Below, piece by piece: positions 1 through 8,404 of a stretch of DNA of 64,000 nt (its first letter is position 1; each line of letters begins with the position of its first letter). Location: assembly GCF_000468095.1 (NCBI RefSeq), contig NZ_ASZC01000019.1, positions 62,001 to 126,000 on the forward strand. Reading direction: 5' to 3'. Source of the stretch: Pantoea sp. AS-PWVM4. GTDB taxonomy: Bacteria > Pseudomonadota > Gammaproteobacteria > Enterobacterales > Enterobacteriaceae. Below the pieces are notes generated by a model. The model searched no databases. It had not been told where the DNA came from and was given only the letters and a program-made list of their open reading frames with translations. The position numbers and the translations under genes are program-made.

Positions 1-531
1 TTCCCCGCGCGCGATCGCGGCGTTGATGTAATCCTGTTGACGTGCTGCCAGCGCCACGCTGCGCGCGATCCGTACCATGCCAGGCACGAACGCGATGGTG
101 ATCGCCAGCACCGCATTCATGCTGCTTTGCCCCAGTGTGCTGACAATTAACAGCGCGAACAGCAGGCTGGGGATCGCCATCACCGCATCCATAGTGCGCA
201 TCATAAATTCATCGATCTTGCCGCCCAGATAGGCACTGGCAGTACCGAGCACCGAACCGATGATCATCGCTAAAGCGGTTGCCAGCAGCGATAACAAGAT
301 GGTGGAGCGTGCACCGACCATGACCCGGCTGAAGATGTCGCGCCCCATCTGATCGGTGCCAAACCAGTGTTCGGCACTGGGGGGCTTATAACGCGTCAGA
401 ATGGAGATCGCCTCAGGATCAAAGGGCGCTACATGGGCTCCCCCTACCACCATCAACAACGCCAGCAATAAAATCAGTAATCCGGCGGCACCCTGTGGCG
501 AACGCACCAAACGTTTCAAAATCTCAGGCAT
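1..531 (-). CDS. Peptide-type ABC transporter permease (DppC/OppC family), 3' end missing from window
   Basis: Partial gene: the ATG is at 531 and the frame stays open to base 1, giving about 177 residues of a family usually near 280-300. It starts MPEILKRLVRSPQGAAGLL with a first membrane segment. Next comes the conserved HWFGTDQMGRDIFSRV block typical of DppC/OppC permeases, then further hydrophobic segments. It should form the inner-membrane channel with the upstream DppB-like partner, whose stop codon it overlaps by 8 bases, implying translational coupling. The ATPase genes expected for such a transporter would lie beyond the left edge. The substrate is unknown; peptides are the family default. 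Confidence 0.9.
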   Translation of the reverse strand, partial: MPEILKRLVRSPQGAAGLLILLLALLMVVGGAHVAPFDPEAISILTRYKPPSAEHWFGTDQMGRDIFSRVMVGARSTILLSLLATALAMIIGSVLGTASAYLGGKIDEFMMRTMDAVMAIPSLLFALLIVSTLGQSSMNAVLAITIAFVPGMVRIARSVALAARQQDYINAAIARGE

Positions 532-1471
532 AGGAAATCCGTTTATCCAGAATCACGTAGGCTAAATCGGCCAGAAAGTTCACCACCGAATAGGTTGTGG
601 CGAGGATCATTACACCCGCCTGAATGGTGGGCAGATCGCGCGCCTGTACCGCAACAATCAGCTCGCGGCCAATACCCGGAATGGCGAAAATCTCCTCCAC
701 CACCACAATGCCGCCCAGCAGATAACCAACGTCTAATGCCACGATGGTGATAGTCGGGAGCAGGCCATTGCGCAGCGCATGCCGCCACAGAATGCGGCGA
801 CGCGTTAACCCCTTCAGCCAGGCGGCGCGGATGTAATCCGTGTGCAATACATCCACCATTTCCGAGCGCACCATGCGTGAAACATGCGCCACCAGAATCA
901 GCGCAACGGTGATCGACGGCAGAATCAGGTGCTGAACACCGCTGACGAAGTTCTCACTCAGCGGCACATAACCGGTGGCGGGCAAAATCTGCCAGACATC
1001 GGCAAACAGCAACAGCACCAGGGTGGCGGTGACAAATTCAGGAAAAGAGATGCCAATGTAGGAGATCACGCTGACCAGCACATCGGCGGTTTTGCCACGC
1101 CGTACCGCTGCCCAGATCCCGAGGGGAATGGCGATCACCAACATCAACAACAGTGCACACACCGCCAGCAACAGCGAACGCGATAACGCTGTCAGCAACG
1201 TCGGGCCAACCGCCAGGCCATTACGCATCGACACACCAAAATTGCCCTGCAACGCCTGCGTCAACCAGTGCCAGTATTGCAGCCATGCGGGGGCATCCAG
1301 CCCCAGACGTTCACGCACAGCGGCTAACGCTTCCGGCGTCGCGTTTTGTCCCAATAAGGTGACAGCCGCATCCGCTGGCAGCAGTTGGGTGATACCAAAT
1401 ACCAACAGTGACACCACAAGTAAGGTGTAAATCATCAGCAGAAGGCGCTTAAGCAAATAACTCGCTGTCAC
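524..1471 (-). CDS. Peptide-type ABC transporter permease (DppB/OppB family)
   Basis: A 315-residue inner-membrane permease, normal length for the family. The N-terminal segment SYLLKRLLLMIYTLLVVSLL is followed by the periplasmic part typical of DppB (RERLGLDAPAWLQYWHWL). The conserved cytoplasmic EAA-like loop around DYIRAAWLKGL docks with the ATPase. It begins with GTG at 1471, preceded by an AAGGAG ribosome site about 7 bases upstream. The binding-protein gene ends 9 bases upstream and the second permease overlaps its end, so the set is one operon. It supplies one half of the transmembrane channel. Confidence 0.92.
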   Translation of the reverse strand: MTASYLLKRLLLMIYTLLVVSLLVFGITQLLPADAAVTLLGQNATPEALAAVRERLGLDAPAWLQYWHWLTQALQGNFGVSMRNGLAVGPTLLTALSRSLLLAVCALLLMLVIAIPLGIWAAVRRGKTADVLVSVISYIGISFPEFVTATLVLLLFADVWQILPATGYVPLSENFVSGVQHLILPSITVALILVAHVSRMVRSEMVDVLHTDYIRAAWLKGLTRRRILWRHALRNGLLPTITIVALDVGYLLGGIVVVEEIFAIPGIGRELIVAVQARDLPTIQAGVMILATTYSVVNFLADLAYVILDKRISYA

Positions 1472-1480
1472 GGTCGCTCC

Positions 1481-3079
1481 TTACACTGCGCGCTTGGGGG
1501 CTTTGTCGGTCAACCACGTATGGTCGAGACGGAACACCGCTCCGCGCGGATGCAGATGATAACCACCAACATAATCGCGGCTGGCTGCCAGCAGGTCGAA
1601 GAAGGTCGGTATCAGCGATGGCACCCCGTCATGCATCAGTTGTTGCGCTTTGCCATACAGCGAGGTGCGTTGGGCTTCGTCGTTGGTTTCTCGGGCGGCG
1701 CTGACCGCAGCATCAAACTCCGCGTTGTTCCAGCGAGTTTCATTCCACGATGCAGTTGAGGTGTAGAGCAGCGAGAACACTGCATCCGGGGTGGGCTGCA
1801 TGTTGTAAAAGCCGACGTAAAAGTTGCCTTTCTTCCACACCTGGTCGAGATAGGTGCTGTGCGCCATGGTCTGAACCTCGATGCGGAACCCTCCCTGTTT
1901 TGCCATTTCGCGCAGCGCGATACCCAACTGGGTCCGGGTGGCCGGTTTGTCCGAGGCGATCAGGGTTAAATCGAGGCCGTTCGGATAACCTGCTTCCGCC
2001 AGCAGGGCTTTGGCTTTGCTGTAATCCACGGCTTTTTTCGCCAGGTTGGCGAAGTAAGGATAGGCGGCGTTGATCGGTGTATCGTTACCTGGCGAACCCA
2101 GACCATCCGCCACGAAATCCACGGATGCCTGGCGATCGACGCACAGCGCCAGCGCCTGACGTACGCGTTCATCATTGAACGGTTTCTGATCGCAACCCAT
2201 GTTGACATTGAGGAACTGACCGGAGGCCACCCGTAGCGGCAGCACACCTGATGATTTAGCAAGACGAGCGAATTCACTCGACTGCGCACTCAGCATCAGA
2301 TCGGTGTCACCGGAGATTAACGCTGAGCTTTCGGCAATACCGTCGGGATAGACCACCACCTCCACGCCATCCAGATACGGACGTGCCGGGTCGTAATAAT
2401 GTGGGTTACGCGCCACCACAATTTTGCGTTCAGGATCGTATGACACCAACTGGAAGGGACCGGCACCCAGCGACGCTTTGCTGAGTTTGTCAAACTGCCC
2501 TTGGGCTATGCTGGCTGGAATAATTTTCGCATCGGGATAGGCGAGCATCACCGGCAAGTCGGCATAGGGTGCATCCGTTTCAATCAGCACCGTGTTGCTG
2601 TCTTTAGCGCTGACCGCTTTAATCGGCCCGATGTTATGCAGGGCTGGCGAGGCATTTTTCGGGTCGAGCAACGCTTGCAGACTGGCGACCACGTCGGCGG
2701 AGGTCAAGGCTGAACCATCGCTGAATTTCAGATTAGGACGCAAGGTAAAGGTCCATTGTTTCAGGTCGACGCTGGCTTGCCAGGATTGTGCCAAATCCGC
2801 TTCGGCTTTCATCTCCTGGGTCAAACGCGTCAGACCGCTATACAGCAACTCCGCCACCAGATATTCCGGGTTAACGCGTACCTGGTGGGGATTCAGCACG
2901 CTGACTGCCTGATCAACGCTGATGCGCAATACACCACCCTTACGCGGGGTACCGCCCGGTGTGGCGCTGGCGACCTGCGCGGCATGGGCTGAGAACGACC
3001 AGGGTATCATCGCCGCGCCGGTCAGAGCGGTTGAGCTGGCGATAAACTGTCTGCGGTTTAACCCTTTCATTGCACACAT
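1481..3079 (-). CDS. Periplasmic peptide-binding protein (SBP family 5), Tat-exported
   Basis: A 532-residue extracytoplasmic solute-binding protein of the DppA/OppA family. The N-terminus carries a twin-arginine signal (NRRQFIASS, then a hydrophobic stretch ending SAHA), so it is probably exported folded by Tat. Tat export is less common than Sec export for this family. The family-5 body is recognisable from LRISVDQAV, WTFTLRPNLKFSDGSALTSAD and the GAGPFQLVSYDPERK region. Two starts are possible: ATG at 3079, 8 bases after a GAGG ribosome site, or the ATG three codons later. It lies upstream of the two permeases and should set ligand specificity. Confidence 0.9.
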   Translation of the reverse strand: MCAMKGLNRRQFIASSTALTGAAMIPWSFSAHAAQVASATPGGTPRKGGVLRISVDQAVSVLNPHQVRVNPEYLVAELLYSGLTRLTQEMKAEADLAQSWQASVDLKQWTFTLRPNLKFSDGSALTSADVVASLQALLDPKNASPALHNIGPIKAVSAKDSNTVLIETDAPYADLPVMLAYPDAKIIPASIAQGQFDKLSKASLGAGPFQLVSYDPERKIVVARNPHYYDPARPYLDGVEVVVYPDGIAESSALISGDTDLMLSAQSSEFARLAKSSGVLPLRVASGQFLNVNMGCDQKPFNDERVRQALALCVDRQASVDFVADGLGSPGNDTPINAAYPYFANLAKKAVDYSKAKALLAEAGYPNGLDLTLIASDKPATRTQLGIALREMAKQGGFRIEVQTMAHSTYLDQVWKKGNFYVGFYNMQPTPDAVFSLLYTSTASWNETRWNNAEFDAAVSAARETNDEAQRTSLYGKAQQLMHDGVPSLIPTFFDLLAASRDYVGGYHLHPRGAVFRLDHTWLTDKAPKRAV

Positions 3080-3100
3080 CTTCTCTTCCTCGTTAGTTTG

Positions 3101-4381
3101 TTAACTACCCTGGGGTTGCTGAAAATCATCGGCGAGATACGCCAGAATCGACTGCGAAAGTGCCATGACATCTGCCATCGTTGTGTACTCATCGGCGGCA
3201 TGAATGCGGTTGTCGGGACGGGCCAGGCCGCCCAGTAAAATCTCCTGAATACCGGCTTGCTGTACCCACCCCATATCGGAGCTGGTCGAGGATCCCCAGG
3301 GTTTAAATTCCTCAGCGTTAAAGCCAAACCCCTGACTCAGTGCTGCCTGCCAGCGTGGCCAATGGGGTCCAACGGGATCGCTCACCGGAGCCAGGTGCCC
3401 GATCATTTGCAGGGTGACATCAAGGGCGGCGCTGCCCTGCATGGCGTTATGCACGCAGAGGGTCAGCTCCTGCCAGACTGCGTCAAAGGTTTCTTCGGGG
3501 GCGTAGCGGCGGTTAATCAACAGCTCAAAACGTTCGGGAAGGGTGGAACCTTTGCTACCGCCGTGGGCGGCCGCCAGTGTCAGGCGTGAGGTGAGAGGTT
3601 TGCCGTGATAATGCGGTGGTGCAGGCATCGCAGAGGTGCGTTGTTCAACTTCAGCTTTCAACTGATACAAGGCATTCATCAGTGGCAGCGCGCTCTCAAT
3701 GGCATTAATACCGTTAACCGGATCGCCCGAGTGTGCCGAGCGTCCGGTAATAATCACTTTGAGATCGATACTACCGAAACAACCTGACCAGATACGTGGC
3801 ACCGCGCCGCCGTTAAAGCTAAGTAAATGGCCTGCGAAATGCTGCTGCTCAGCAAGATAGCGAATGCCGGGATAGAGCCCACCCTCTTCATCGGTACAGA
3901 GTAAAAACACCGGGTTGAAGCGCAAAGGCAGATTGCAGGCCTGAGCGGCACGAATCGCCGCCATCGCCGCCACAATCGTCCCTTTCATATCCGCCGCGCC
4001 GCGGCCAAACAGCTTGCCTTCCGCCTCCGTAAGCGCCAGCGGTGAGAAGCGCCAGCCATCACCAGCAGGCACGGTATCGGTATGAAAGTAGAGATTACAG
4101 TTTTCAGCTGCACCCGCGTCGAGCGATGCCAGCAGATTGACCCTTTCGCCATGCGCACTGCCATCAGGCGCTTGCCACAAATGTTGCGGCACAGACACGC
4201 GCTGGAAGTTGAATTTCATGGGCGCTAACAACTGCGTCATCAGATCGGCAAACTGCGCGTAACCGTTGCCGGGTGGAAAGCAGGTATCCACCGCCAACAT
4301 CAGTCGCATGTCATCGGTGATCTGATCCCCATCTTGAGTTATCTTCTCTAACGCGTTGTTAAAGCGGGAATTATCTGTCAT
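3101..4381 (-). CDS. M20-family metallopeptidase/deacylase (ArgE/DapE/CPG2-like)
   Basis: Cytoplasmic zinc hydrolase of the M20 family. The metal and catalytic motifs are visible: YFHTDTVPAG (His, then the base-supporting Asp), GRGAADMKG (bridging Asp) and CTDEEGG (catalytic Glu pair). The middle dimerisation domain follows (ITGRSAHSGDPVNGINAIE). With the ABC transporter just downstream it probably hydrolyses an imported peptide or N-acylated amino acid. I chose the ATG at 4381 (about 426 residues). The longer frame from 4432 would run through the palindrome at 4398-4425 and into the divergent regulator. Neither start has a convincing ribosome site. The exact substrate is not predictable. Confidence 0.85.
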   Translation of the reverse strand: MTDNSRFNNALEKITQDGDQITDDMRLMLAVDTCFPPGNGYAQFADLMTQLLAPMKFNFQRVSVPQHLWQAPDGSAHGERVNLLASLDAGAAENCNLYFHTDTVPAGDGWRFSPLALTEAEGKLFGRGAADMKGTIVAAMAAIRAAQACNLPLRFNPVFLLCTDEEGGLYPGIRYLAEQQHFAGHLLSFNGGAVPRIWSGCFGSIDLKVIITGRSAHSGDPVNGINAIESALPLMNALYQLKAEVEQRTSAMPAPPHYHGKPLTSRLTLAAAHGGSKGSTLPERFELLINRRYAPEETFDAVWQELTLCVHNAMQGSAALDVTLQMIGHLAPVSDPVGPHWPRWQAALSQGFGFNAEEFKPWGSSTSSDMGWVQQAGIQEILLGGLARPDNRIHAADEYTTMADVMALSQSILAYLADDFQQPQGS

Positions 4382-4397
4382 AGGTATATCGTCTTTT

Positions 4398-4425
4398 GCA
4401 TTTCTATATAGTTTATAGATAATGC
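4398..4425. promoter_or_regulatory. Candidate GntR-family operator between divergent genes
   Basis: An inverted repeat sits in the short region between the M20 peptidase and the GntR regulator. The inner arms TCTATA (4403-4408) and TATAGA (4414-4419) are separated by TAGTT, and outer GCAT/ATGC arms (4398-4401 and 4422-4425) are nearly in register. AT-rich palindromes of this size are typical of HutC-type operators, so this is a good candidate for autoregulation and control of the transport operon. The assignment is inference. Confidence 0.45.
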
Positions 4426-4460
4426 AATTCAACGATTCAGGTCAATCGGTAATCATAAAC

Positions 4461-5231
4461 ATGCAAAAAAACTATGACGCAGGCGATGCGCAACCCTTCG
4501 CCCGGTTAAACGAGGGAGAAGGCGCGCCGCTTTATGAAGTGGTTAAGCGCCATATCAGTGAATCCATCCTGCAAGGTGAGCTACCGGCGGGGACCATCTT
4601 GCCCAGTGAAAACAGCCTGGCAGCAAATTTTGGCGTGTCGGTTGGCACGGTGCGTAAAGCGCTGGCAGCGTTGACCACGGAGGGGATGCTGATGCGTCGC
4701 CGCAAAACCGGCACGGTGGTGACTGGCTGGGCGCCCCTGCATAACCTCAGCCACTTTTTCCAGTACTTTCGTCTGCATGACAAAGCGGGTGGCCTGCTGC
4801 GCTCCGAGACGCAGTTGCTTGATTATCAGCGCAGTGGCGCCAGTGAAACCGAAGCGGAAAAGCTCCAGATTGGGGTGGGTGATGAAGTCATCCGGTTAAA
4901 ACGCCTGCGCCGGGTAAAAGGCATCGCCGCCATGCACGAAACCCTGGTGTTACCTGCCGCGCGCCTGCCTGATTTTCCTTCCGCCGAACAATTACCTCCC
5001 CTGCTTTATCGCTTTTTGTTTGAGCGCTACGACCTTCGCGTTGCTGCCGTAAGGGAACAGATTACCGCCACGCTGGCAGACCAACAGGATGCCGCGTGGT
5101 TAGAAGTGGCGTTGCCGCATGCAGTGATGGTGATTGATGAAGTCTCTTTCGACCAAAGCGCGATCCCGGTGATCCTGGCGCATCATCGTTTCAGTACCGA
5201 GCATTTTATGTATGTGAATGAGGTGCGGTAA
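4461..5231 (+). CDS. GntR/HutC-family transcriptional regulator
   Basis: DNA-binding regulator of about 256 residues. The N-terminal winged helix is typical GntR (PLYEVVKRHISESILQGEL, then LPSENSLAANFGVSVGTVRK). The C-terminal half looks like a UTRA effector-binding domain (LKRLRRVKGIAAMHETLVLP). It is divergent from the M20/ABC operon and probably controls it in response to a transported compound. The frame is open from an ATG at 4422, but that start lies inside the palindrome, so I prefer the ATG at 4461. No clear ribosome site marks either. Confidence 0.85.
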   Translation: MQKNYDAGDAQPFARLNEGEGAPLYEVVKRHISESILQGELPAGTILPSENSLAANFGVSVGTVRKALAALTTEGMLMRRRKTGTVVTGWAPLHNLSHFFQYFRLHDKAGGLLRSETQLLDYQRSGASETEAEKLQIGVGDEVIRLKRLRRVKGIAAMHETLVLPAARLPDFPSAEQLPPLLYRFLFERYDLRVAAVREQITATLADQQDAAWLEVALPHAVMVIDEVSFDQSAIPVILAHHRFSTEHFMYVNEVR

Positions 5232-5253
5232 GCAGCGGCTAAAAATCGCCTGC

Positions 5254-5282
5254 GACACAAGTTGTCATATCGGGGAGGACAA
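5254..5282. promoter_or_regulatory. Candidate operator upstream of the AAA/WYL operon
   Basis: The 74-base gap before the AAA+ gene has GACA (5254-5257) facing TGTC (5263-5266), then a second GACAA (5278-5282) that pairs with TTGTC at 5262-5266. Repeated GACA/TGTC half-sites in front of an operon carrying its own WYL regulator suggest autoregulation. The arms are short and this is a weak call. A strong AAGGAG ribosome site precedes the ATG at 5306. Confidence 0.3.
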
Positions 5283-5305
5283 TTGGCGTTTTAAAGGAGA
5301 GAACC

Positions 5306-7390
5306 ATGCTAAACGCCAAAATGATTGAACAGCAACCGACCCCGGAAAACCAACACACTCTCGAGCTGTGGATCTATCGTCTGTTATTCCGCCTGGGTAC
5401 CCATAAGCAATTTATCACCCAGCATGGCTTCAGCCATCCGGCGTTAGCGGAATTTTTCCATCTCACCCACTATCAGGATCACGAATTTACGCCGCAGTTA
5501 CAGCAATCGATTTTGCGGGAACTCCGTCTGCGTCATGCTGAACGGGAACAACAATTCGACTCATCCCCCTTTTCTGTCTTTCAACAGGCGGTAGCCACCT
5601 TATCCAGCCGCATTGAACTGAATGCGGCTGAAAGTGCCATTCTGGCATTCACATTACAACTCCATCAGGAACGCTTGCTGGATGAAACTGCGGACTGGCT
5701 AGGGTTGGTGACCTCGGTCAATGTGTACCGAATCCTGGCGACTTTGCTCGATTTCCCGGAAAGCGAGATGCGTGCTGCGCTTGGTGCCGACAGTTTATTG
5801 ATGCAAACCGGCCTGATCAGCCTGGAAACCAGCGGCTCGCACTCGCTGCGTAATAAGCTCGAACCCTTTTCACCCACGCTGTGTGAACGCTTGTATGCCG
5901 GTGAGACCGAGCCTGCCAGATTATTGCAGGGCATCATTACACGCTGTGAGCCTGCACAGCTCAGCTTCAATGATTACGCCCATCTGCCTGCGGTTAACGT
6001 GGTGCGCCAGTGGCTGGATGTTGCGCTGCAATCAGGTCGGGTGGGGGTCAATATTCTGATCCACGGTCAACCCGGCACCGGGAAAAGCCAGCTTTGTCGC
6101 CTGCTGGCAGATGAACTGGACAGTACGATTTATGAAGTGGCGAGCGAAAATGCGGCCCTGCGCCCGATTCAGGGTAGCCGCCGCTTGCACGCCTGTCGGG
6201 GAGCGCAACGTTTCTTTCGTGGCGAGAAAGCCCTTGTCTTGCTCGATGAGGCGGAAGATGTGTTTATGGAAAGCGCGGGAACCTTCAGTGGGCTGTCACA
6301 ACCGGTACCCAAGGCGTGGATTAATCGTTTGCTGGAAGAGAACGCCGTCCCGACGTTATGGGTGTCCAACGATATCAGCATCATGGACCCGGCGTTTATT
6401 CGCCGCTTTGATATCGTGGTTGAGTTGACCTCTCCCCCCCTGCAACAACGGGAAACCCTGCTTCAGGAAACCTGCGGCACCCTACTCACCCCTGGCGAAA
6501 TTTCTCAGTTGGCCAGCACGCCGTGGCTGACACCTGCGGTAGTGGAGCGCGCCGGGACAGTCATGACCACCCTTAGCGCCACATTGCCGGACGAAAAGGC
6601 CAATGAATCTTTAATCTATTTAATCAATAACACCCTAAAGGCTCAGGGGCATGCGCCGATAAGACCAACAAGTAAAGCCAGCAAACCTGCCGTTTATGAT
6701 ATCGCGTTTATTAACAGTGATATCTCACTTGGCGCGGTAACGACCAACCTTTCGCCGCATGACTCGGCGCGCTTTTGTCTGTATGGCCCGCCGGGAACCG
6801 GTAAAACAGCCTGGGCGCAGTGGTTAGCCACTCAGTTGGCATTGCCGTTGATGGCGAAAACACCGTCGGATTTTTTTGGTCGCTATGTTGGTGAGAGCGA
6901 ACAGAATATTGCGGCGATTTTTGAACAGGCCAGACGCGATAAGGCTGTGCTGCTGATTGATGAGATCGACAGTTTTCTCGCGACCAGGGATGGCTGTCAG
7001 CATCGTTGGGAGGTGAGTTGCGTGAACGAAATGCTCAGTCAGATCGCGCACTTTGACGGGATTTTAATCACTACCACCAACCGTTTTGAGGTGCTGGACG
7101 CCGCAGCCTTGCGCCGTTTTGATCTCAAGGTCCGGTTTAATTATCTCTGCGATTACCAATCCGTGGCCCTGTTGAATCTTTACTGCGACAAGTTACAGCT
7201 GGGGGAAGCGTCTTCTGCGGCGGTCACTGCTTTAACCAAATTATATGAATTGACCCCGGGAGACTTTTGCGCTGTGGCGCGCCAACACAGCATCACCCCC
7301 TTTAGCTCCGCGAGTGATTTTGTTACCGCGCTGAAAACGGAATGCTGGCTCAAAAAACGCGATAAGCCGGCTATTGGTTTTTTGCATTAA
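5306..7390 (+). CDS. Tandem AAA+ ATPase, first gene of putative defence-type operon
   Basis: A 694-residue soluble protein with two AAA+ modules. Residues 1-240 are a helical region I do not recognise. Module 1 has Walker A GQPGTGKS (about 254-261), Walker B ALVLLDEAEDVF (about 309-319) and an RRFD arginine-finger-like motif. Module 2 has Walker A GPPGTGKT (about 494-501), Walker B VLLIDEIDSF (about 548-557) and another RRFD near 603. FGRYVGESEQNI in module 2 resembles the pore and sensor region of FtsH/VPS4/p97-type remodellers. Both sites look intact, so two active ATPase rings are plausible. A WYL regulator starts 33 bases downstream. The target is unknown. Confidence 0.9.
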   Translation: MLNAKMIEQQPTPENQHTLELWIYRLLFRLGTHKQFITQHGFSHPALAEFFHLTHYQDHEFTPQLQQSILRELRLRHAEREQQFDSSPFSVFQQAVATLSSRIELNAAESAILAFTLQLHQERLLDETADWLGLVTSVNVYRILATLLDFPESEMRAALGADSLLMQTGLISLETSGSHSLRNKLEPFSPTLCERLYAGETEPARLLQGIITRCEPAQLSFNDYAHLPAVNVVRQWLDVALQSGRVGVNILIHGQPGTGKSQLCRLLADELDSTIYEVASENAALRPIQGSRRLHACRGAQRFFRGEKALVLLDEAEDVFMESAGTFSGLSQPVPKAWINRLLEENAVPTLWVSNDISIMDPAFIRRFDIVVELTSPPLQQRETLLQETCGTLLTPGEISQLASTPWLTPAVVERAGTVMTTLSATLPDEKANESLIYLINNTLKAQGHAPIRPTSKASKPAVYDIAFINSDISLGAVTTNLSPHDSARFCLYGPPGTGKTAWAQWLATQLALPLMAKTPSDFFGRYVGESEQNIAAIFEQARRDKAVLLIDEIDSFLATRDGCQHRWEVSCVNEMLSQIAHFDGILITTTNRFEVLDAAALRRFDLKVRFNYLCDYQSVALLNLYCDKLQLGEASSAAVTALTKLYELTPGDFCAVARQHSITPFSSASDFVTALKTECWLKKRDKPAIGFLH

Positions 7391-7423
7391 ACCGCGCCGG
7401 ATAAATAACACAGGGAATCAAAC

Positions 7424-8404
7424 GTGGCTAAAAGACCCGAGACAATAGAAACCACATTGCTGGCCATCGAGTTATTGCGACGCATTCCGCGCGGCCGAAA
7501 AATTACCGCCCGCGAACTGCATGAACAGTTAAGTCATGCAGGCATTGAGCGCGATCTGCGCACCATCCAGCGCCATCTGGAGATGCTGTGTAACCATTTT
7601 GATATTGAATGCGACTTACGCAATCGCCCCTATGGTTATCGCTGGTTAGAGAATTCTCGCGGCGTGTCGCTGCCGGTGTTAAACCCGCAGGAATCGCTGC
7701 TGTTGGCGATGGCGGAAGCGCACCTCAAACCCATTCTGCCGACCCGGTTGATCAAATCCATGACCGGCTTTTTTACCCAGGCGCAACGCAATCTGCATGC
7801 CAGTGGACAAAGCCGTCTCGAAGCGGAGTGGCCAGATAAGGTCCGCGTAGTGGCAACCAGTCAGCCACTGTTGCCGCCCCCCATCGCGGAGGGGGTGTTT
7901 GAAGCCGTGAGCGAGGCGCTGTATCTCAATCGCTGGCTAAAACTGACCTACCGTAACGCAGCAGGTCGCGAGAGTGAAAACAAGGTCATGCCGCTGGGTC
8001 TGGCGCAGCAAGGCCCGCGTTTGTATCTGGTGTGCCGTTTTGACGGTTACGACAATGAACGCAGCCTGGCACTAAACCGCATTCTGGCGGCCAGCGTCAG
8101 CACCTTCAGCTTTGAGCGGCCGGCCGGGTTCAACCTGAAAAAATATGATGATGATGGCCGTTTTGGTTTTGGTGAGGGCCATCAGATCTACCTGACTTTT
8201 GAAATTGACCGGGCGGCCGGGCTGCATCTGCTTGAGTCCCCGCTGTCGACCGACCAGACCCATCGCGAAATCCCGCCCGACCGGCTGGAGATTTCCGCCA
8301 CCGTGGTTGATAGCGCCATGTTGCAATGGTTTCTGGCGGCATTTGGTGATGCGGTAAGTCATGTACAACGCCAACCCGTGACAGAAGGCGATGCCATACG
8401 ATGA
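7424..8404 (+). CDS. WYL-domain transcriptional regulator (HTH-WYL)
   Basis: A 326-residue regulator. Residues 1-75 form a helix-turn-helix (LLRRIPRGRKITARELHEQL, then RDLRTIQRHLEMLC) as in the DeoR/YafY group. A WYL ligand-sensing domain follows at about 160-230 (LKLTYRNAAGRE, RLYLVCRFDGYDNERSLALN), then a C-terminal WCX-like extension. It starts with GTG at 7424 after an AGGGA ribosome site. WYL regulators of this layout (BrxR, CapW) often control phage-defence operons and sense nucleic acid. Here the gene is inside the operon and overlaps the next gene by ATGA, so autoregulation is likely. Confidence 0.9.
   Translation: MAKRPETIETTLLAIELLRRIPRGRKITARELHEQLSHAGIERDLRTIQRHLEMLCNHFDIECDLRNRPYGYRWLENSRGVSLPVLNPQESLLLAMAEAHLKPILPTRLIKSMTGFFTQAQRNLHASGQSRLEAEWPDKVRVVATSQPLLPPPIAEGVFEAVSEALYLNRWLKLTYRNAAGRESENKVMPLGLAQQGPRLYLVCRFDGYDNERSLALNRILAASVSTFSFERPAGFNLKKYDDDGRFGFGEGHQIYLTFEIDRAAGLHLLESPLSTDQTHREIPPDRLEISATVVDSAMLQWFLAAFGDAVSHVQRQPVTEGDAIR

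Noticed and set aside
4382..4432. Longer N-terminus for the M20 peptidase
   Set aside because: The extra codons cross the palindrome and enter the divergent regulator gene; the added residues do not resemble the family start.
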